This document shows positions 48,528 through 57,867 of a stretch of DNA of 64,000 bases, one piece after another. The position numbers and the translations under genes are program-made. The notes beneath the pieces were generated by a model. That model worked only from the letters and a program-made list of their open reading frames with translations, made no database searches and was not told the DNA's origin. Source of the stretch: Comamonas flocculans. GTDB lineage: Bacteria > Pseudomonadota > Gammaproteobacteria > Burkholderiales > Burkholderiaceae_C. Each line of letters opens with the position of its first letter. The stretch's first letter is position 1. Where the stretch lies: contig NZ_CP042344.1 of NCBI RefSeq assembly GCF_007954405.1, positions 868,001-932,000 of the forward strand, given 5' to 3'.

Positions 48528-49058
48528 TCAAGCGCCGATGTTCAAAAACGCCGCATCCTGTGCGAGCGTCTGCAAGTCGAGGATCTGCCAGTGTTCGTCG
48601 CGCGCATTGATCTGCACCGCTCGCATGCATGGCAAGGCATCTGGCGCCGGTGGCTGCGTCGCAACGAAATCCTGGGCGCCGCGCAGGCCGGCAAAACGGT
48701 CGATCAGCAGCGCCGCATTGACTTCCAGCGCCGCTCCCATGGTCACGAGCGCGCATTCGGACAGCGCCTGCTCCGAGCGCGCCTGCACCGGCGCGCCCAG
48801 CAGCATGGCCAGATCGATCACGCCGGCGAGCACGCCGCGCAAATTGGCCACGCCCAGAAACCAGGGGCGGGCGTGGGGCACGGGTTGCGTGCCCGACCAG
48901 GAGAAGATCTCGCCCGCCTGCGTCAGCGGCAGCAAGAGCCGCAAGTCGGCGCATTCGACGGCGAGCCACGAAGCCACGGCCACGTTTTCGGCGCTGGCCG
49001 CCTGCAGGCGGGCGAGCAGGCGCAGCTGAACGTCCTTGAGTGTTTCGCGTTCTGCCAT
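48528..49058 (-). CDS. pilI: CheW-like adaptor PilI
   Basis: The 176-residue CheW-domain protein should couple PilJ to ChpA. It shows EIFSWSGTQPVPHARPWFLG followed by VANLRGVLAGVIDLAMLLG, the conserved CheW core where N-x-R-G is the hallmark, and a C-terminal QDAAFLNIGA. It lies between pilH and pilJ, 19 bases after the former. The CheW family assignment is certain; the name PilI rests on operon order. Confidence 0.92.
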   Translation of the reverse strand: MAERETLKDVQLRLLARLQAASAENVAVASWLAVECADLRLLLPLTQAGEIFSWSGTQPVPHARPWFLGVANLRGVLAGVIDLAMLLGAPVQARSEQALSECALVTMGAALEVNAALLIDRFAGLRGAQDFVATQPPAPDALPCMRAVQINARDEHWQILDLQTLAQDAAFLNIGA

Positions 49059-49077
49059 GGCAAAGGGTGTGGTGGGC

Positions 49078-49443
49078 TCAGTTCAGCGCGCTGATCTTCT
49101 CGCGCAGCTCGGCCGCGTCCACCGGCTTGGTGATGTAGCCGCGCGCGCCCTGGCGCATGCCCCAGACCCGGTCGGTTTCCTGGTTCTTGCTGGTGCACAT
49201 GATGATCGGGATGTCCGAATACTTGGGGTCGTTGGTGAGCGCGCGGGTGAGCTGAAAGCCGTTCTTGCCCGGCATGACCACGTCCATGAGGATGAGGTCG
49301 GGCTTGGCCGTCTCCAGCGCGCGGTAGGCCTCGTCGGCATTTTCCGCCGTGGCCACTTCATAACCCTGCTTTTGCAGCAGGTCGGACAGAAACACCAATT
49401 CGGTCTTGGAATCATCCACGACCAGCACTTTCTTGATCGCCAT
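49078..49443 (-). CDS. pilH: response regulator PilH
   Basis: This 121-residue stand-alone receiver has the DD pair in VLVVDDSKTEL, the phosphoacceptor Asp in LILMDVVMPGKNG (residue about 52), and the conserved Thr and Lys in IIMCTSKNQE and YITKPVD. In Pil-Chp, PilH is thought to favour pilus retraction or act as a phosphate sink. Its ATG overlaps the pilG stop by one base (TAATG). Confidence 0.95.
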   Translation of the reverse strand: MAIKKVLVVDDSKTELVFLSDLLQKQGYEVATAENADEAYRALETAKPDLILMDVVMPGKNGFQLTRALTNDPKYSDIPIIMCTSKNQETDRVWGMRQGARGYITKPVDAAELREKISALN

Positions 49444-49847
49444 TACTGAGCTCCTGGTTGCACACGGCCAAATTGCTGCACCGCCTGCAGCAACTGATCC
49501 TTGGTAAAGGGTTTGGTGAGGTAGTCCTGGCAGCCCACCATGCGCCCGCGCGCCTTGTCGAAGACACCGTCCTTGGAGGACAGCATGACCACCGGGGTGT
49601 CGGCAAAACGCGGATTGCGCTTGATGATGGCCACGGTCTGGTAGCCATCGAGCTTGGGCATCAGGATGTCGCAAAAGATGAGTTGGGGCTGGTAGTCGTT
49701 GACCTTGGACAGCGCGTCAAAGCCGTCGTCGGCAAGCAAGACCTCGTGACCACCCTGTTTGAGGAATATCTCGGCGCTGCGCCGGATCGTGTTGCTGTCG
49801 TCCACCACGAGCACCTTGATCGTGGGACCGGTAGTCGCTGTCGCCAA
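49443..49847 (-). CDS. pilG: response regulator PilG
   Basis: This 134-residue single receiver has VLVVDDSNTIRRSAEIF, a phosphoacceptor in LIFCDILMPKLDGYQT, and VVMLSSKDGVFDKARGRMVGCQDYLTKPF in outline. PilG promotes pilus extension in Pseudomonas. The open frame has no ATG. The TTG at 49847 sits nine bases after AAAGGAG and gives MATATTGPTIKVLVVDD, about the length before the DD pair in known PilG, so it is chosen as start. It heads pilG-pilH-pilI-pilJ-chpA. Confidence 0.93.
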   Translation of the reverse strand: MATATTGPTIKVLVVDDSNTIRRSAEIFLKQGGHEVLLADDGFDALSKVNDYQPQLIFCDILMPKLDGYQTVAIIKRNPRFADTPVVMLSSKDGVFDKARGRMVGCQDYLTKPFTKDQLLQAVQQFGRVQPGAQ

Positions 49848-49920
49848 TTTGTCCCGCTCCTTTGGATATTGCTCTTGCACCTGTTCATGAAGACCATCGC
49901 GCAAGTGCAGCTTCAGCAAG

Positions 49921-49947
49921 CTTATAGGTGCTTTCTCCCAATTGCAA
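49921..49947 (-). promoter_or_regulatory. putative promoter of the pil-chp operon
   Basis: On the minus strand TTGCAA (49942-49947) and TATAAG (49921-49926) are separated by 15 bases, a little short of optimal. They lie about 75 bases before the TTG start of pilG. The same 211-base gap holds the region upstream of the divergent hemL, for which no clear promoter is seen. Confidence 0.35.
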
Positions 49948-50058
49948 CGATTCTACGTAATGTGCGCGCCGCAAATTCCGCGGCGCCTCATCGGTGCAAC
50001 ACCGGCCGCAGCGAGCCGGCTGCCCGCCCGCGGCGCGGCTGAAGCGAAAATGCGGACC

Positions 50059-51372
50059 ATGACACATGCCCAAGACCCCAACGACGCCCTCTTCGACCAT
50101 GCCAGGGCCCTGATCCCGGGCGGCGTGAATTCGCCCGTGCGCGCCTTTCGCGCGGTCGGCGGCACGCCCGCCTTCATCACGCGCGGCCAGGGCGCCTACC
50201 TCTGGGACGCCGACGGGCGGCGCCTCATCGACTATGTCGGCTCCTGGGGGCCGATGATCCTGGGCCACGGCCACCCCGCGGTGCTCGAGGCCGTGCACCG
50301 CGCGGTCGACCAGGGCATGTCCTTCGGCGCGCCCACCGAACGCGAAAGCGAACTGGCCGAGGAGATCGTGCGCCACATGCCCGCCATCGAAATGCTGCGC
50401 CTGGTGAGCTCGGGCACCGAGGCGGGGATGAGCGCGATCCGCCTGGCGCGCGGCGCCACCGGACGCAGCAAGATCGTCAAATTCAACGGCTGCTACCACG
50501 GCCATGCGGACGCGCTGCTGGTCAAGGCCGGCTCGGGCCTGGCGACCTTCGGCCACGCCACCAGCGCGGGCGTGCCCGAGGTGGTGGTGCAGGACACGCT
50601 GGTGCTCGAGTACAACGACGTGGCGCAGCTGGAAGAGGCCTTCGCGCTGCACGGCGCGCAGATCGCCTGCGTGATCATGGAGCCGATCGCGGGCAACATG
50701 AACTTCGTGCGCGCAAGCATCCCCTTCATGCGCGCGGCGCGCGAGCTGTGCACGAAGCACGGCGCGCTGCTCATCATCGACGAGGTGATGACCGGCTTTC
50801 GCGTGGCGCTCGGTGGTGCGCAAAGCCTGTACGCGAAGGAGATTGCGGGCTTTGCGCCCGACCTCACCATGCTGGGCAAGGTGGTGGGCGGCGGCATGCC
50901 GCTGGCGGCCTTTGGCGGGCGCCGCGAGGTGATGGAGCAGCTTGCGCCGCTGGGCCCGGTCTACCAGGCGGGCACGCTGTCGGGCAACCCGGTGGCGACG
51001 GCCTGCGGCCTGGCGACGCTGCGGGAGGTGGCCCAGCCGGACTTCCATGCGCGCCTGGCCGAGCGCACGCGCGCGCTCATCGCAGGTCTCGCGCGCGCGG
51101 CGGCCGACGAGGGCGTGGCGCTGTGCGGCGACAGCGAGGGCGGCATGATGGGCTACTTCCTGCTGCCCGAGCTGCCGGGCAACTACACCGAGGTGCTGCA
51201 GAGCGACGGCGCGCGCTTCAACCGGCTGTTCCACGGCCTGCTGGAGCGCGGCGTCTACACCGCGCCCGCACTCTACGAGGCGGGCTTCGTCAGCAGCGCG
51301 CACAGCGCGGGCGACATCGAAGAGACCGTGGCCGCCGCGCGTGCGGTGTTTCGCCAGCTGGCCTCAGCCTGA
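50059..51372 (+). CDS. hemL: glutamate-1-semialdehyde 2,1-aminomutase
   Basis: HemL converts glutamate-1-semialdehyde to 5-aminolevulinate in heme synthesis. The 437-residue PLP enzyme has [70 protein letters not shown], and the Schiff-base lysine in [11 protein letters not shown]. Two in-frame ATGs are available, at 50050 and 50059, neither with a strong ribosome site; the second gives the usual start. The end overlaps the convergent EamA gene by nine bases. Confidence 0.97.
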   Translation: MTHAQDPNDALFDHARALIPGGVNSPVRAFRAVGGTPAFITRGQGAYLWDADGRRLIDYVGSWGPMILGHGHPAVLEAVHRAVDQGMSFGAPTERESELAEEIVRHMPAIEMLRLVSSGTEAGMSAIRLARGATGRSKIVKFNGCYHGHADALLVKAGSGLATFGHATSAGVPEVVVQDTLVLEYNDVAQLEEAFALHGAQIACVIMEPIAGNMNFVRASIPFMRAARELCTKHGALLIIDEVMTGFRVALGGAQSLYAKEIAGFAPDLTMLGKVVGGGMPLAAFGGRREVMEQLAPLGPVYQAGTLSGNPVATACGLATLREVAQPDFHARLAERTRALIAGLARAAADEGVALCGDSEGGMMGYFLLPELPGNYTEVLQSDGARFNRLFHGLLERGVYTAPALYEAGFVSSAHSAGDIEETVAAARAVFRQLASA

Positions 51373-52233
51373 GCGCGCGAGCCAGGCCGCGCGCAGGCGC
51401 GGCCAGAGCACGTTCAGGCTCAGGCCCGCCATCACCAGCAGCATGGCCGCCGCCTTCCATGCCGGAAAAGGCTCGCCCAGCAGCGCCACCGAGCTGGCCA
51501 TGCCGAAGACCGGCACCAGCAGCGCCAGCGGCGTGACCGTGGCCGCGTCGTAGCGCACCAGCAGCCAGGCCCACAGACCATAGCCGAGCAGGGTATTGGC
51601 CATGGACTGCCACAGGATCGCGCCCCAGGCCAGCAGCGGCGCATCGGCCATGGACTGCCCGAGCACCGCCGGACCGCCCTCCACCAGCAGCGAGAGTGCG
51701 ACCAGCGGCGGCGCCGAGAACGCGCTGGTCCAGACCATGTAGGCCAGCATGTTCACGCGCCCTGCGCTGCGCCCGACCATGTTGCCCAGCGCCCAGCACA
51801 GGCCCGAACCCAGCACCATGACGATGCCCAGCCAGGTCGTGGTGCCGTCAGTGTGCAGGCCGATCACCGCAAAGCCCGCCAGCGCCAGCAAGGCCGCGAG
51901 CAGCTGGAAGGGCCGCACCCGCTCGCCCTGCAGCAGCACCGCGAGGCCCACGGTGAAGAGCACCTGCGCCTGCACCACGAGCGAAGCCAGGCCCGGCGAG
52001 ATCTGCGATTGCATCGCCAGGTACAGCAGGCTGAACTGCCCGCCGCCGATCAGCAGGCCGTAGGCGGCCAGGTTGCGCCAGGGCACCTGCGGGCGGCGAA
52101 AGAAGAAGATCGCGGGCACGGTGGCGCTGGCAAAACGCAGCGCCGCCATCAGGATGGGCGGAAAGGAGCCCAGCGCCACCTTGATGACCACGAAGTTGCT
52201 GCCCCAGATGGCCACGATCAGCAGGCCCAGCAA
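51364..52233 (-). CDS. EamA/DMT-family metabolite transporter
   Basis: The 289-residue membrane protein has ten hydrophobic segments arranged as two EamA repeats, starting [23 protein letters not shown] and later [18 protein letters not shown]. Such proteins usually export amino acids or other metabolites; none can be named here. No ATG is present at the N-terminus; TTG at 52233 is the first common start, and a longer N-terminus using another codon is possible because the frame stays open into the purH end. It follows purH by about 52 bases on the same strand. Confidence 0.85.
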   Translation of the reverse strand: MLGLLIVAIWGSNFVVIKVALGSFPPILMAALRFASATVPAIFFFRRPQVPWRNLAAYGLLIGGGQFSLLYLAMQSQISPGLASLVVQAQVLFTVGLAVLLQGERVRPFQLLAALLALAGFAVIGLHTDGTTTWLGIVMVLGSGLCWALGNMVGRSAGRVNMLAYMVWTSAFSAPPLVALSLLVEGGPAVLGQSMADAPLLAWGAILWQSMANTLLGYGLWAWLLVRYDAATVTPLALLVPVFGMASSVALLGEPFPAWKAAAMLLVMAGLSLNVLWPRLRAAWLARSG

Positions 52234-52285
52234 CAGATGGCCCAGGCCGATGACCTGGCGCCGCGGCGGCGCGGCGGGCAGCGCC

Positions 52286-53890
52286 TCAGTGGCGGAAATG
52301 GCGCACCCCGGTGAAGACCATGGCGACGCCGCGTTCGTTGGCCGCGTCTACCACTTCCTGGTCGCGCATCGAACCCCCGGGCTGGGCCACGCAGGTGGCG
52401 CCGGCGTCGACCACCACGTCCAGGCCGTCGCGGAAGGGGAAGAAGGCGTCGCTCGCCACCACCGTGTCCCTGAGCGACAGGCCCGCGGCCTCGGCCTTGA
52501 TGCTGGCGATGCGCGCGGAGTCGAGCCGGCTCATCTGCCCCGCCCCGACCCCCATGGTCATGCCGCCCTTGCAGAACACGATGGCGTTGCTCTTGACGAA
52601 CTTGGCCACCTTCCAGGCGAACATCAGGTCCTGCATCTGCTCCTGCGTGGGCTGGCGCTCGGTCACCACCTTCAGGTCGGCCAGTTGCAGTTCGTGGTTG
52701 TCGGCGCTTTGCAGCAGCAGGCCCGAGCCCACGCGCTTGGCGTCCATCAGGTTGCGGCCCTGGCTCCAGGCGCTGGCGCCGCCCGCGGCGGGCAGCGCAA
52801 TCTTCACCAGGCGCACATTGGCCTTGGCCTGGAACACGGCAAGCGCCTCACGCGTGAAATCGGGCGCCATCAGCACCTCGACGAACTGCCTGGCCACCTG
52901 TTCTGCCGCCGCGCCATCCACCGGGCGGTTGAAGGCGATGATGCCGCCAAAGGCGCTGGTCGGGTCGGTCTGGAAGGCCTTGGCATAGGCCTCGCGCGCG
53001 CTGGTGCCCACGGCCACGCCGCAGGGGTTGGCGTGCTTGACGATGACGCAGGCGGGCAGCTTGAAGCTCTTGACGCATTCCCAGGCAGCGTCGGCGTCGG
53101 CGATGTTGTTGTAGGACAGCTCCTTGCCCTGCAGCTGCTCGCCGGTGACGATGGAGCCCGGCGCCGGGCACAGGTCACGGTACAGCGCGGCGCTCTGATG
53201 GCTGTTTTCGCCATAGCGCAGGTCCTGCACCTTGGTGAAGATGCCATTGCTCTGGGCCGGGAAGGTCTGGCGCCGCGGTACGTAGGTGTCCGAGAGCTTT
53301 TCAGGCTCGAACTCGACCGAGGAGAGGTAGTCGCTGATCGCCCCGGCGTACTGCGCAATGCGGTTGAACGCCGCCACCGCCAGCTGAAAGCGCAGCGCGT
53401 GCGTCAGGTGGCCGTGCTGTTGCAGCTCGGCCAGCACCGCGGGGTACTGGCCCGCGTCGGTGACCACGCCCACGTCCTTCCAGTTCTTCGCGGCGCTGCG
53501 CACCATGGCCGGGCCGCCGATGTCGATGTTCTCGATCGCGTCGGCCAGCGTGCAGCTGGCCTTGGCCACCGTCGCCTCGAAGGGGTAGAGGTTGACCACC
53601 AGCAGGTCTATGGTGTCCACGCCGTGGTCCTTGAGCGCCGCCATGTGGGCCGGCAGCTCGCGCCGGGCCAGCAGGCCCGCATGCACCTTGGGATGCAGGG
53701 TCTTGACGCGGCCGTCGAGCATCTCGGGAAAGCCGGTGAGCTCGGCCACCTCGGTCACTGGCAGGTTCTCGGCCGCCAGCAGCTTGGCCGTGCCGCCGGT
53801 GGAAATCAGCCGCACGCCCCGGGCATGCAGCGCCCGGGCAAAGTCCACGATGCCGCTCTTGTCCGAGACGGATATCAATGCATTGGTCAC
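52286..53890 (-). CDS. purH: bifunctional AICAR transformylase / IMP cyclohydrolase
   Basis: PurH performs the last two steps of IMP synthesis. The 534-residue product has the N-terminal cyclohydrolase domain ([40 protein letters not shown]) and the C-terminal transformylase domain ([28 protein letters not shown] with the catalytic Lys-His, DAFFPFRDG). It begins with GTG. It lies downstream of fis across an 82-base gap that holds a repeat copy, and may share the dusB-fis transcript. Confidence 0.97.
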   Translation of the reverse strand: MTNALISVSDKSGIVDFARALHARGVRLISTGGTAKLLAAENLPVTEVAELTGFPEMLDGRVKTLHPKVHAGLLARRELPAHMAALKDHGVDTIDLLVVNLYPFEATVAKASCTLADAIENIDIGGPAMVRSAAKNWKDVGVVTDAGQYPAVLAELQQHGHLTHALRFQLAVAAFNRIAQYAGAISDYLSSVEFEPEKLSDTYVPRRQTFPAQSNGIFTKVQDLRYGENSHQSAALYRDLCPAPGSIVTGEQLQGKELSYNNIADADAAWECVKSFKLPACVIVKHANPCGVAVGTSAREAYAKAFQTDPTSAFGGIIAFNRPVDGAAAEQVARQFVEVLMAPDFTREALAVFQAKANVRLVKIALPAAGGASAWSQGRNLMDAKRVGSGLLLQSADNHELQLADLKVVTERQPTQEQMQDLMFAWKVAKFVKSNAIVFCKGGMTMGVGAGQMSRLDSARIASIKAEAAGLSLRDTVVASDAFFPFRDGLDVVVDAGATCVAQPGGSMRDQEVVDAANERGVAMVFTGVRHFRH

Positions 53891-53910
53891 TCTTGTGGCT
53901 CCAGACTTTC

Positions 53911-53960
53911 AAACAAAATAGGGCTCTAGCGCCCGCCACACAAGCGCGAGCAGCTATTAA
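53911..53960 (+). repeat. dispersed palindromic repeat, copy F, between fis and purH
   Basis: AAACAAAATAGGGCTCTAG leads into AGCGC, a diverged centre, CAAGCGCGAGCAGCTAT and an AT-rich end. The second arm is well kept, the first is degenerate. It fills most of the 82-base gap between purH and fis. Confidence 0.75.
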
Positions 53961-53972
53961 TTCGATAGAAAA

Positions 53973-54212
53973 TTACAGCAGGCGATGGTCCACCAGCTTC
54001 TTGCGCAGCGTGTTGCGGTTCAAGCCCAGCCATTCGGCGGCGCGCGACTGGTTGTTGCCGGCGTGCTGCATCACCACCTCCAGCAGCGGTTTTTCCACCA
54101 GCCGCAGCAGCATCTCGTACAAGTCCTCGGGCGATTCACCGCCGAGGTCTTCAAAATAGCGCAGCAGACTGTCGCGCACGCAGGCTTCGATGTTGGTGTT
54201 GGCCGGGCTCAT
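53973..54212 (-). CDS. fis: DNA-binding protein Fis
   Basis: Fis is a nucleoid protein that bends DNA and activates rRNA promoters in growing cells. The 79-residue product has an N-terminal dimerisation part (LLRYFEDLGGESPEDLYEMLL) and the C-terminal HTH NQSRAAEWLGLNRNTLRKKL, nearly identical to the classical Fis. It is shorter than E. coli Fis (98 aa), as is common in betaproteobacteria. It overlaps the dusB stop by four bases, keeping the classical dusB-fis operon. Confidence 0.96.
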   Translation of the reverse strand: MSPANTNIEACVRDSLLRYFEDLGGESPEDLYEMLLRLVEKPLLEVVMQHAGNNQSRAAEWLGLNRNTLRKKLVDHRLL

Positions 54213-55270
54213 GCGTGCACGCCCTCGGCGGTGGCTTGTTCGGACACGGCCGGGGCCTCGTTCATGCGCGGCAGGCGCTCCATCTGCTGCTCCAGCCGCT
54301 CGAAGTAGTCGTTCACCGCGCACCACTGCGCGCGGCTTTCCTGTACCTGGTTGATGTGGCGGCGCAGCGCATCGCCACCCGGCAGGCCATGCACGTACCA
54401 GGCGATGTGCTTGCGCGCGCTGCGCACGCCGGTGGATTCGCCGTACAGGCTGTAGTGGTCCTGCAGATGCGCCAGCAGCAGCCGCCGCACCTCGGCCACC
54501 AGCGGCGGCGCGAGCTCCTCGCCGGTGTCAAGGAAGTGCGCCACTTCGCGAAAGATCCAGGGGCGCCCCTGGGCCGCACGGCCGATCATCAGCGCGTCCG
54601 CTCCGGTGGCGGCAAGCACCGCACGCGCCTTGCGCGGGCCGGTGATGTCGCCGTTGGCTACCACCGGTATGGCCACCGCCTGCTTGACCGCGGCGATGGT
54701 GTCGTATTCCGCTTCACCCCGGTAGCCAAGCTCACGCGTGCGCCCGTGCACCGTCAGCATCTGGATGCCCGCCTGCTCGAAGCGGCGCGCAAGCTGCACC
54801 GCGTTCTTGTGCGCCTCGCTCCAGCCGGTGCGCATCTTGAGCGTGACCGGCACGCCGCGCGGCGCGCACACCGCCACCACCGCCCCGGCGATAGCCAGCG
54901 CCAGCGGCTCGTCCTGCATCAGCGCGGAGCCCGCCCATTTGTTGCAGACCTTCTTGGCCGGGCAGCCCAGGTTGATGTCGATGAGCTGCGCGCCGCGATC
55001 GATGTTGTAGGCCGCGGCCTCGGCCATCATGGCCGCGTCGGTGCCGGCGATCTGCACCGCGATGGTGCCCGGCTCGCCCTCGTGGTTGGCGCGCCGGCTG
55101 GTCTTGAGGCTGTCCCACAGTTCCCTGCGCGAGGTGACCATCTCGCTGACCGCATGGCCCGCACCCAGCTCGCGGCACAGGCGCCGGAACGGCCGGTCGG
55201 TCACACCCGCCATGGGCGCGACGAACACGCGGTTGGGCAGGACGACGGGACCGATGGAAAGCGGGTTCAT
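54209..55270 (-). CDS. dusB: tRNA-dihydrouridine synthase B
   Basis: DusB reduces U17 of tRNAs using FMN. The 353-residue TIM-barrel enzyme has VFVAPMAGVTDRPFRRL, the catalytic cysteine region NLGCPAKKVCNKWAGSALM, LKMRTGW, the FMN-phosphate site VVANGDITGP and GADALMIGRAAQGRPW. The ATG at 55270 gives MNPLSIGPVVLPN. It is the first gene of dusB-fis, which may read on into purH. Confidence 0.97.
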   Translation of the reverse strand: MNPLSIGPVVLPNRVFVAPMAGVTDRPFRRLCRELGAGHAVSEMVTSRRELWDSLKTSRRANHEGEPGTIAVQIAGTDAAMMAEAAAYNIDRGAQLIDINLGCPAKKVCNKWAGSALMQDEPLALAIAGAVVAVCAPRGVPVTLKMRTGWSEAHKNAVQLARRFEQAGIQMLTVHGRTRELGYRGEAEYDTIAAVKQAVAIPVVANGDITGPRKARAVLAATGADALMIGRAAQGRPWIFREVAHFLDTGEELAPPLVAEVRRLLLAHLQDHYSLYGESTGVRSARKHIAWYVHGLPGGDALRRHINQVQESRAQWCAVNDYFERLEQQMERLPRMNEAPAVSEQATAEGVHA

Positions 55271-55310
55271 GGGGCAAAACGGGCCAGCGCGCCGGCCTGC
55301 AAAGCCTGCC

Positions 55311-55316
55311 ATTGTA
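55311..55316 (-). promoter_or_regulatory. putative -10 element of dusB-fis
   Basis: On the minus strand TACAAT lies 40 bases before the dusB start, in the only gap in which this operon's promoter can sit. No clear -35 is seen. Confidence 0.4.
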
Positions 55317-55355
55317 GATGCCCGTTTTTTGGGCAGACGTCGCGCGCGGCCGGCC

Positions 55356-55361
55356 TACACT
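55356..55361 (+). promoter_or_regulatory. -10-like box nine bases before the YqaA-like gene
   Basis: TACACT is followed by nine bases and the ATG at 55371, again without a clear ribosome site (only GAGCG). It fits the same short-spaced pattern as rlmJ and the DadA-like gene. Confidence 0.3.
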
Positions 55362-55370
55362 TGAGCGCCC

Positions 55371-55850
55371 ATGGACGCCTGGATGATCGAACTGGCCCAC
55401 TGGCTGGCCTTGCCGCAGCACGGCCTGGTGACGGTCTTCGTCGTCGCGCTGGTCTCGGCCACGTTGCTGCCGCTGGGTTCGGAGCCGGCCGTCTTCGCGC
55501 TGGTGCAGCTCAACCCCGGACTCTTCTGGCCGGCGATCGCCGTGGCCACGCTGGGCAATACCGCGGGTGGCGCGATCAGCTGGTGGATGGGCCTGGGCGC
55601 GCACCGCGCCGTGGACCACCTGCGCGGGCGGCGCACCGAGACGCGCGCGCTCGCCTGGCTCAAGCGCTTCGGCCCGCGCGCCTGCCTGCTGAGCTGGCTG
55701 CCGGTGGTGGGCGACCCGCTGTGCGCCGTGGCGGGCTGGCTGCGCCTGCCGTTCTGGCCCTGCGTGCTGTACATGGCCGTGGGCAAATTCGCACGCTATC
55801 TGGTGATGACCGTGGCGCTGGTGTGGCTGTGGCCCCTGCTCGGCCTGTGA
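55371..55850 (+). CDS. YqaA-like VTT/DedA-family membrane protein
   Basis: The 159-residue membrane protein has four or five hydrophobic segments and the SNARE-associated (VTT) pattern: LVSATLLPLGSEPAVFALV, VATLGNTAGGAISWWMG and ACLLSWLPVVGDPLCAVAGWLRLPFW (G-D-P-L-C is the conserved element). YqaA and DedA proteins are linked to envelope integrity and lipid flipping, but this one's function is not known. It stands alone, divergent from dusB. Confidence 0.87.
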   Translation: MDAWMIELAHWLALPQHGLVTVFVVALVSATLLPLGSEPAVFALVQLNPGLFWPAIAVATLGNTAGGAISWWMGLGAHRAVDHLRGRRTETRALAWLKRFGPRACLLSWLPVVGDPLCAVAGWLRLPFWPCVLYMAVGKFARYLVMTVALVWLWPLLGL

Positions 55851-55987
55851 GTGCAAAGCCGGGCTGCGCGGCGCGCATGCGCATGTCGCCCTAATGCGCC
55901 GCGCACATAAGGTTCAAGCAAACTAATCGTTCGTTTTGCCGCGGCCGCTGCCTAAGCTTGCGGGCTTTGCTACCCCGCCGTCCGTGC
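55851..55987 (+). promoter_or_regulatory. regulatory region upstream of the sulfate-uptake operon
   Basis: This 137-base gap includes an unusually AT-rich stretch, 55908-55938 (CATAAGGTTCAAGCAAAC, then TAATCGTTCGTTTT), against a very GC-rich background. CysB-type sulfur regulators bind AT-rich sites upstream of such genes, so it is a reasonable candidate, but no precise operator can be drawn. Confidence 0.35.
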
Positions 55988-56983
55988 ATGCTGCGTCGAT
56001 CCTGTCTCGCCCTGCCTCTTGCGCTTGCCCCCTTGGGCAGCGCGGCTGCGCAGCAGCGCACGCTGCTGAACGCGGCTTTCGACGCCACGCGCGAATTCTT
56101 CGCCGCCGCCAACACCGCGTTTGCAGCGCAGTGGCAGCAGCGCACCGGCGAGCCGCTGACCATCTACCGGTCGCACGGGGGCTCGGGCAAGCAGGCGCGC
56201 TCGGTGCTCGACGGCCTGCAGGCCGACGTGGTGTCGCTGGCGCTGCCACCGGACATCGACATGCTGGCGCGCCGCGGCCTGGTGCGCACCGACTGGCGCA
56301 CGGCGCTGCCCGAGCAGGCCTGCCCCTGGGGCTCGACCATCGTGTTCATGGTGCGCCCGGGCAATCCGCTGGGCGTGCGCGGCTGGGACGACCTGCTGCA
56401 ACCGGGGCTGCGCCTGCTCACGCCCAACCCGAAGATCTCCGGCGGCGCGCGCTGGAACTACTTTGCCGCCTGGGGCCACGCGCTGCGCGCCGGCGGCAGC
56501 GAAACGGCGGCGCGCGAGTTCGTCGGCCAGCTGTTTCGCCAGGTGCCGGTGCTTGATTCCGGGGCGCGCGCAGCCACCATGAGCTTTGTCGAGCGCGGCA
56601 TCGGCGACGTGCTGCTCGCCTGGGAATGCGAGGCGCTGCTGGCGCAGCGCGCCTTCGGGACGCGGCGCTTCGAGCTGATCACGCCCGCGCGCAGTATCCG
56701 CGCGGCGCTGCCGGTCGCGGTGGTCGACCAGGTGGCCACGCGCCGCGGCACCGGCGCGCTGGCGCTGGCCTATCTGCGCTACCTCTACAGCCCGGGAGCG
56801 CAGGCGCTGGCGGCGCGCTACTTCCTGCGCCCTTGCCTGCAGCCGGCCACGGGCTTTGCGCCGCTGCGGACCTTCACGCTGGAAGAGGTGGCCGGCAACT
56901 GGGCGCAGGCGCAGCAGCGGCATTTCGCCGACGGCGGCGTGTTCGACCAGATCTACCAGGGCGGCGCCCGCGCATCCACCTGA
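55988..56983 (+). CDS. sbp: sulfate/thiosulfate-binding periplasmic protein
   Basis: This 331-residue binding protein begins the sulfate importer. A signal peptide ends near SAAAQQ (about residue 22). The mature part starts LLNAAFDATREFF and has YRSHGGSGKQARSVLDGLQADVVSLAL in outline, then PKISGGARWNYFAAWG, the sulfate-site hallmark (PKTSGGARWNYLAAWG in relatives), and FVERGIGDVLLAWECEA. The ATG at 55988 gives a normal signal; a TTG ten codons earlier is less likely. It is followed eight bases later by cysT. The family covers sulfate and thiosulfate. Confidence 0.94.
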   Translation: MLRRSCLALPLALAPLGSAAAQQRTLLNAAFDATREFFAAANTAFAAQWQQRTGEPLTIYRSHGGSGKQARSVLDGLQADVVSLALPPDIDMLARRGLVRTDWRTALPEQACPWGSTIVFMVRPGNPLGVRGWDDLLQPGLRLLTPNPKISGGARWNYFAAWGHALRAGGSETAAREFVGQLFRQVPVLDSGARAATMSFVERGIGDVLLAWECEALLAQRAFGTRRFELITPARSIRAALPVAVVDQVATRRGTGALALAYLRYLYSPGAQALAARYFLRPCLQPATGFAPLRTFTLEEVAGNWAQAQQRHFADGGVFDQIYQGGARAST

Positions 56984-56991
56984 GGCCGCCG

Positions 56992-57867
56992 ATGTCCAGC
57001 ACCACGCTTGCCCCTGCCGCAGCGCCGCGCCTGCGCCGCACCCCGCCGGTGCTGCCCGGGCAGACGCTGACCCTGGGGCTGACCCTGGCCTGGCTCGGTC
57101 TGCTGGTGCTGCTGCCGCTCGCCGCCGTGGCGCTGACGGCCAGCGCGCCGGGCTGGGGGGCGCTGTGGCAGACCGTGGCCACGCCGCGGGTGCTCGCCGC
57201 GCTCAAGCTGTCGTTTGGCAGCGCCCTGCTGGCCGCGCTGGTGAATCTGGTGTTTGGCGGCATGACCGCCTGGATGCTGGTGCGCCACCGCTTTGCGGGC
57301 AGGAAGCTGGTCGACGCGCTGGTGGACCTGCCTTTCGCCCTGCCCACGGCCGTGGCCGGCATCGCGCTGACCGCGCTGTATGCACCGCAGGGCTGGCTCG
57401 GGCGCTGGCTGGTTCCGCTGGGCCTGCAGGTAGCCTTCCAGCCGGCGGGCATCATCGTGGCGCTGGTGTTCATCGGCCTGCCCTTCGTGGTGCGCACGGT
57501 GCAGCCGGTGCTGCAGGACCTCTCGCCCGAGTACGAAGAGGCCGCGCGCAGCCTGGGTGCCTCGCGTCTGCAGGTCTTTGCGCATGTGCTGCTGCCCGCC
57601 ATGCTGCCGGCGCTGCTCACCGGCTTTGCGCTGGCCTTCGCGCGCGCGGCGGGTGAATATGGCTCGGTGATCTTCATCGCGGGCAACATGCCCATGGCGT
57701 CGGAAATCGCGCCGCTGCTCATCGTCACGCGGCTAGAGCAATACGACTACGCCGGCGCCACCGCCATCGCGCTGGTGATGCTGGTCATCTCGTTTGCGCT
57801 GCTGCTGCTGATCAACCTGCTGCAGGCCGGCAGCCGCCGCCACGCATCGGGCCGGAGCGCGCCATGA
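56992..57867 (+). CDS. cysT: sulfate ABC transporter permease CysT
   Basis: The 291-residue permease (CysT/CysU) has six hydrophobic segments, starting after a 35-residue cytoplasmic N-terminus, and the EAA loop [22 protein letters not shown] (about 180-201). [19 protein letters not shown] and [15 protein letters not shown] are family-typical. Its last four bases overlap cysW (ATGA). With CysW it forms the sulfate pore. Confidence 0.95.
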   Translation: MSSTTLAPAAAPRLRRTPPVLPGQTLTLGLTLAWLGLLVLLPLAAVALTASAPGWGALWQTVATPRVLAALKLSFGSALLAALVNLVFGGMTAWMLVRHRFAGRKLVDALVDLPFALPTAVAGIALTALYAPQGWLGRWLVPLGLQVAFQPAGIIVALVFIGLPFVVRTVQPVLQDLSPEYEEAARSLGASRLQVFAHVLLPAMLPALLTGFALAFARAAGEYGSVIFIAGNMPMASEIAPLLIVTRLEQYDYAGATAIALVMLVISFALLLLINLLQAGSRRHASGRSAP

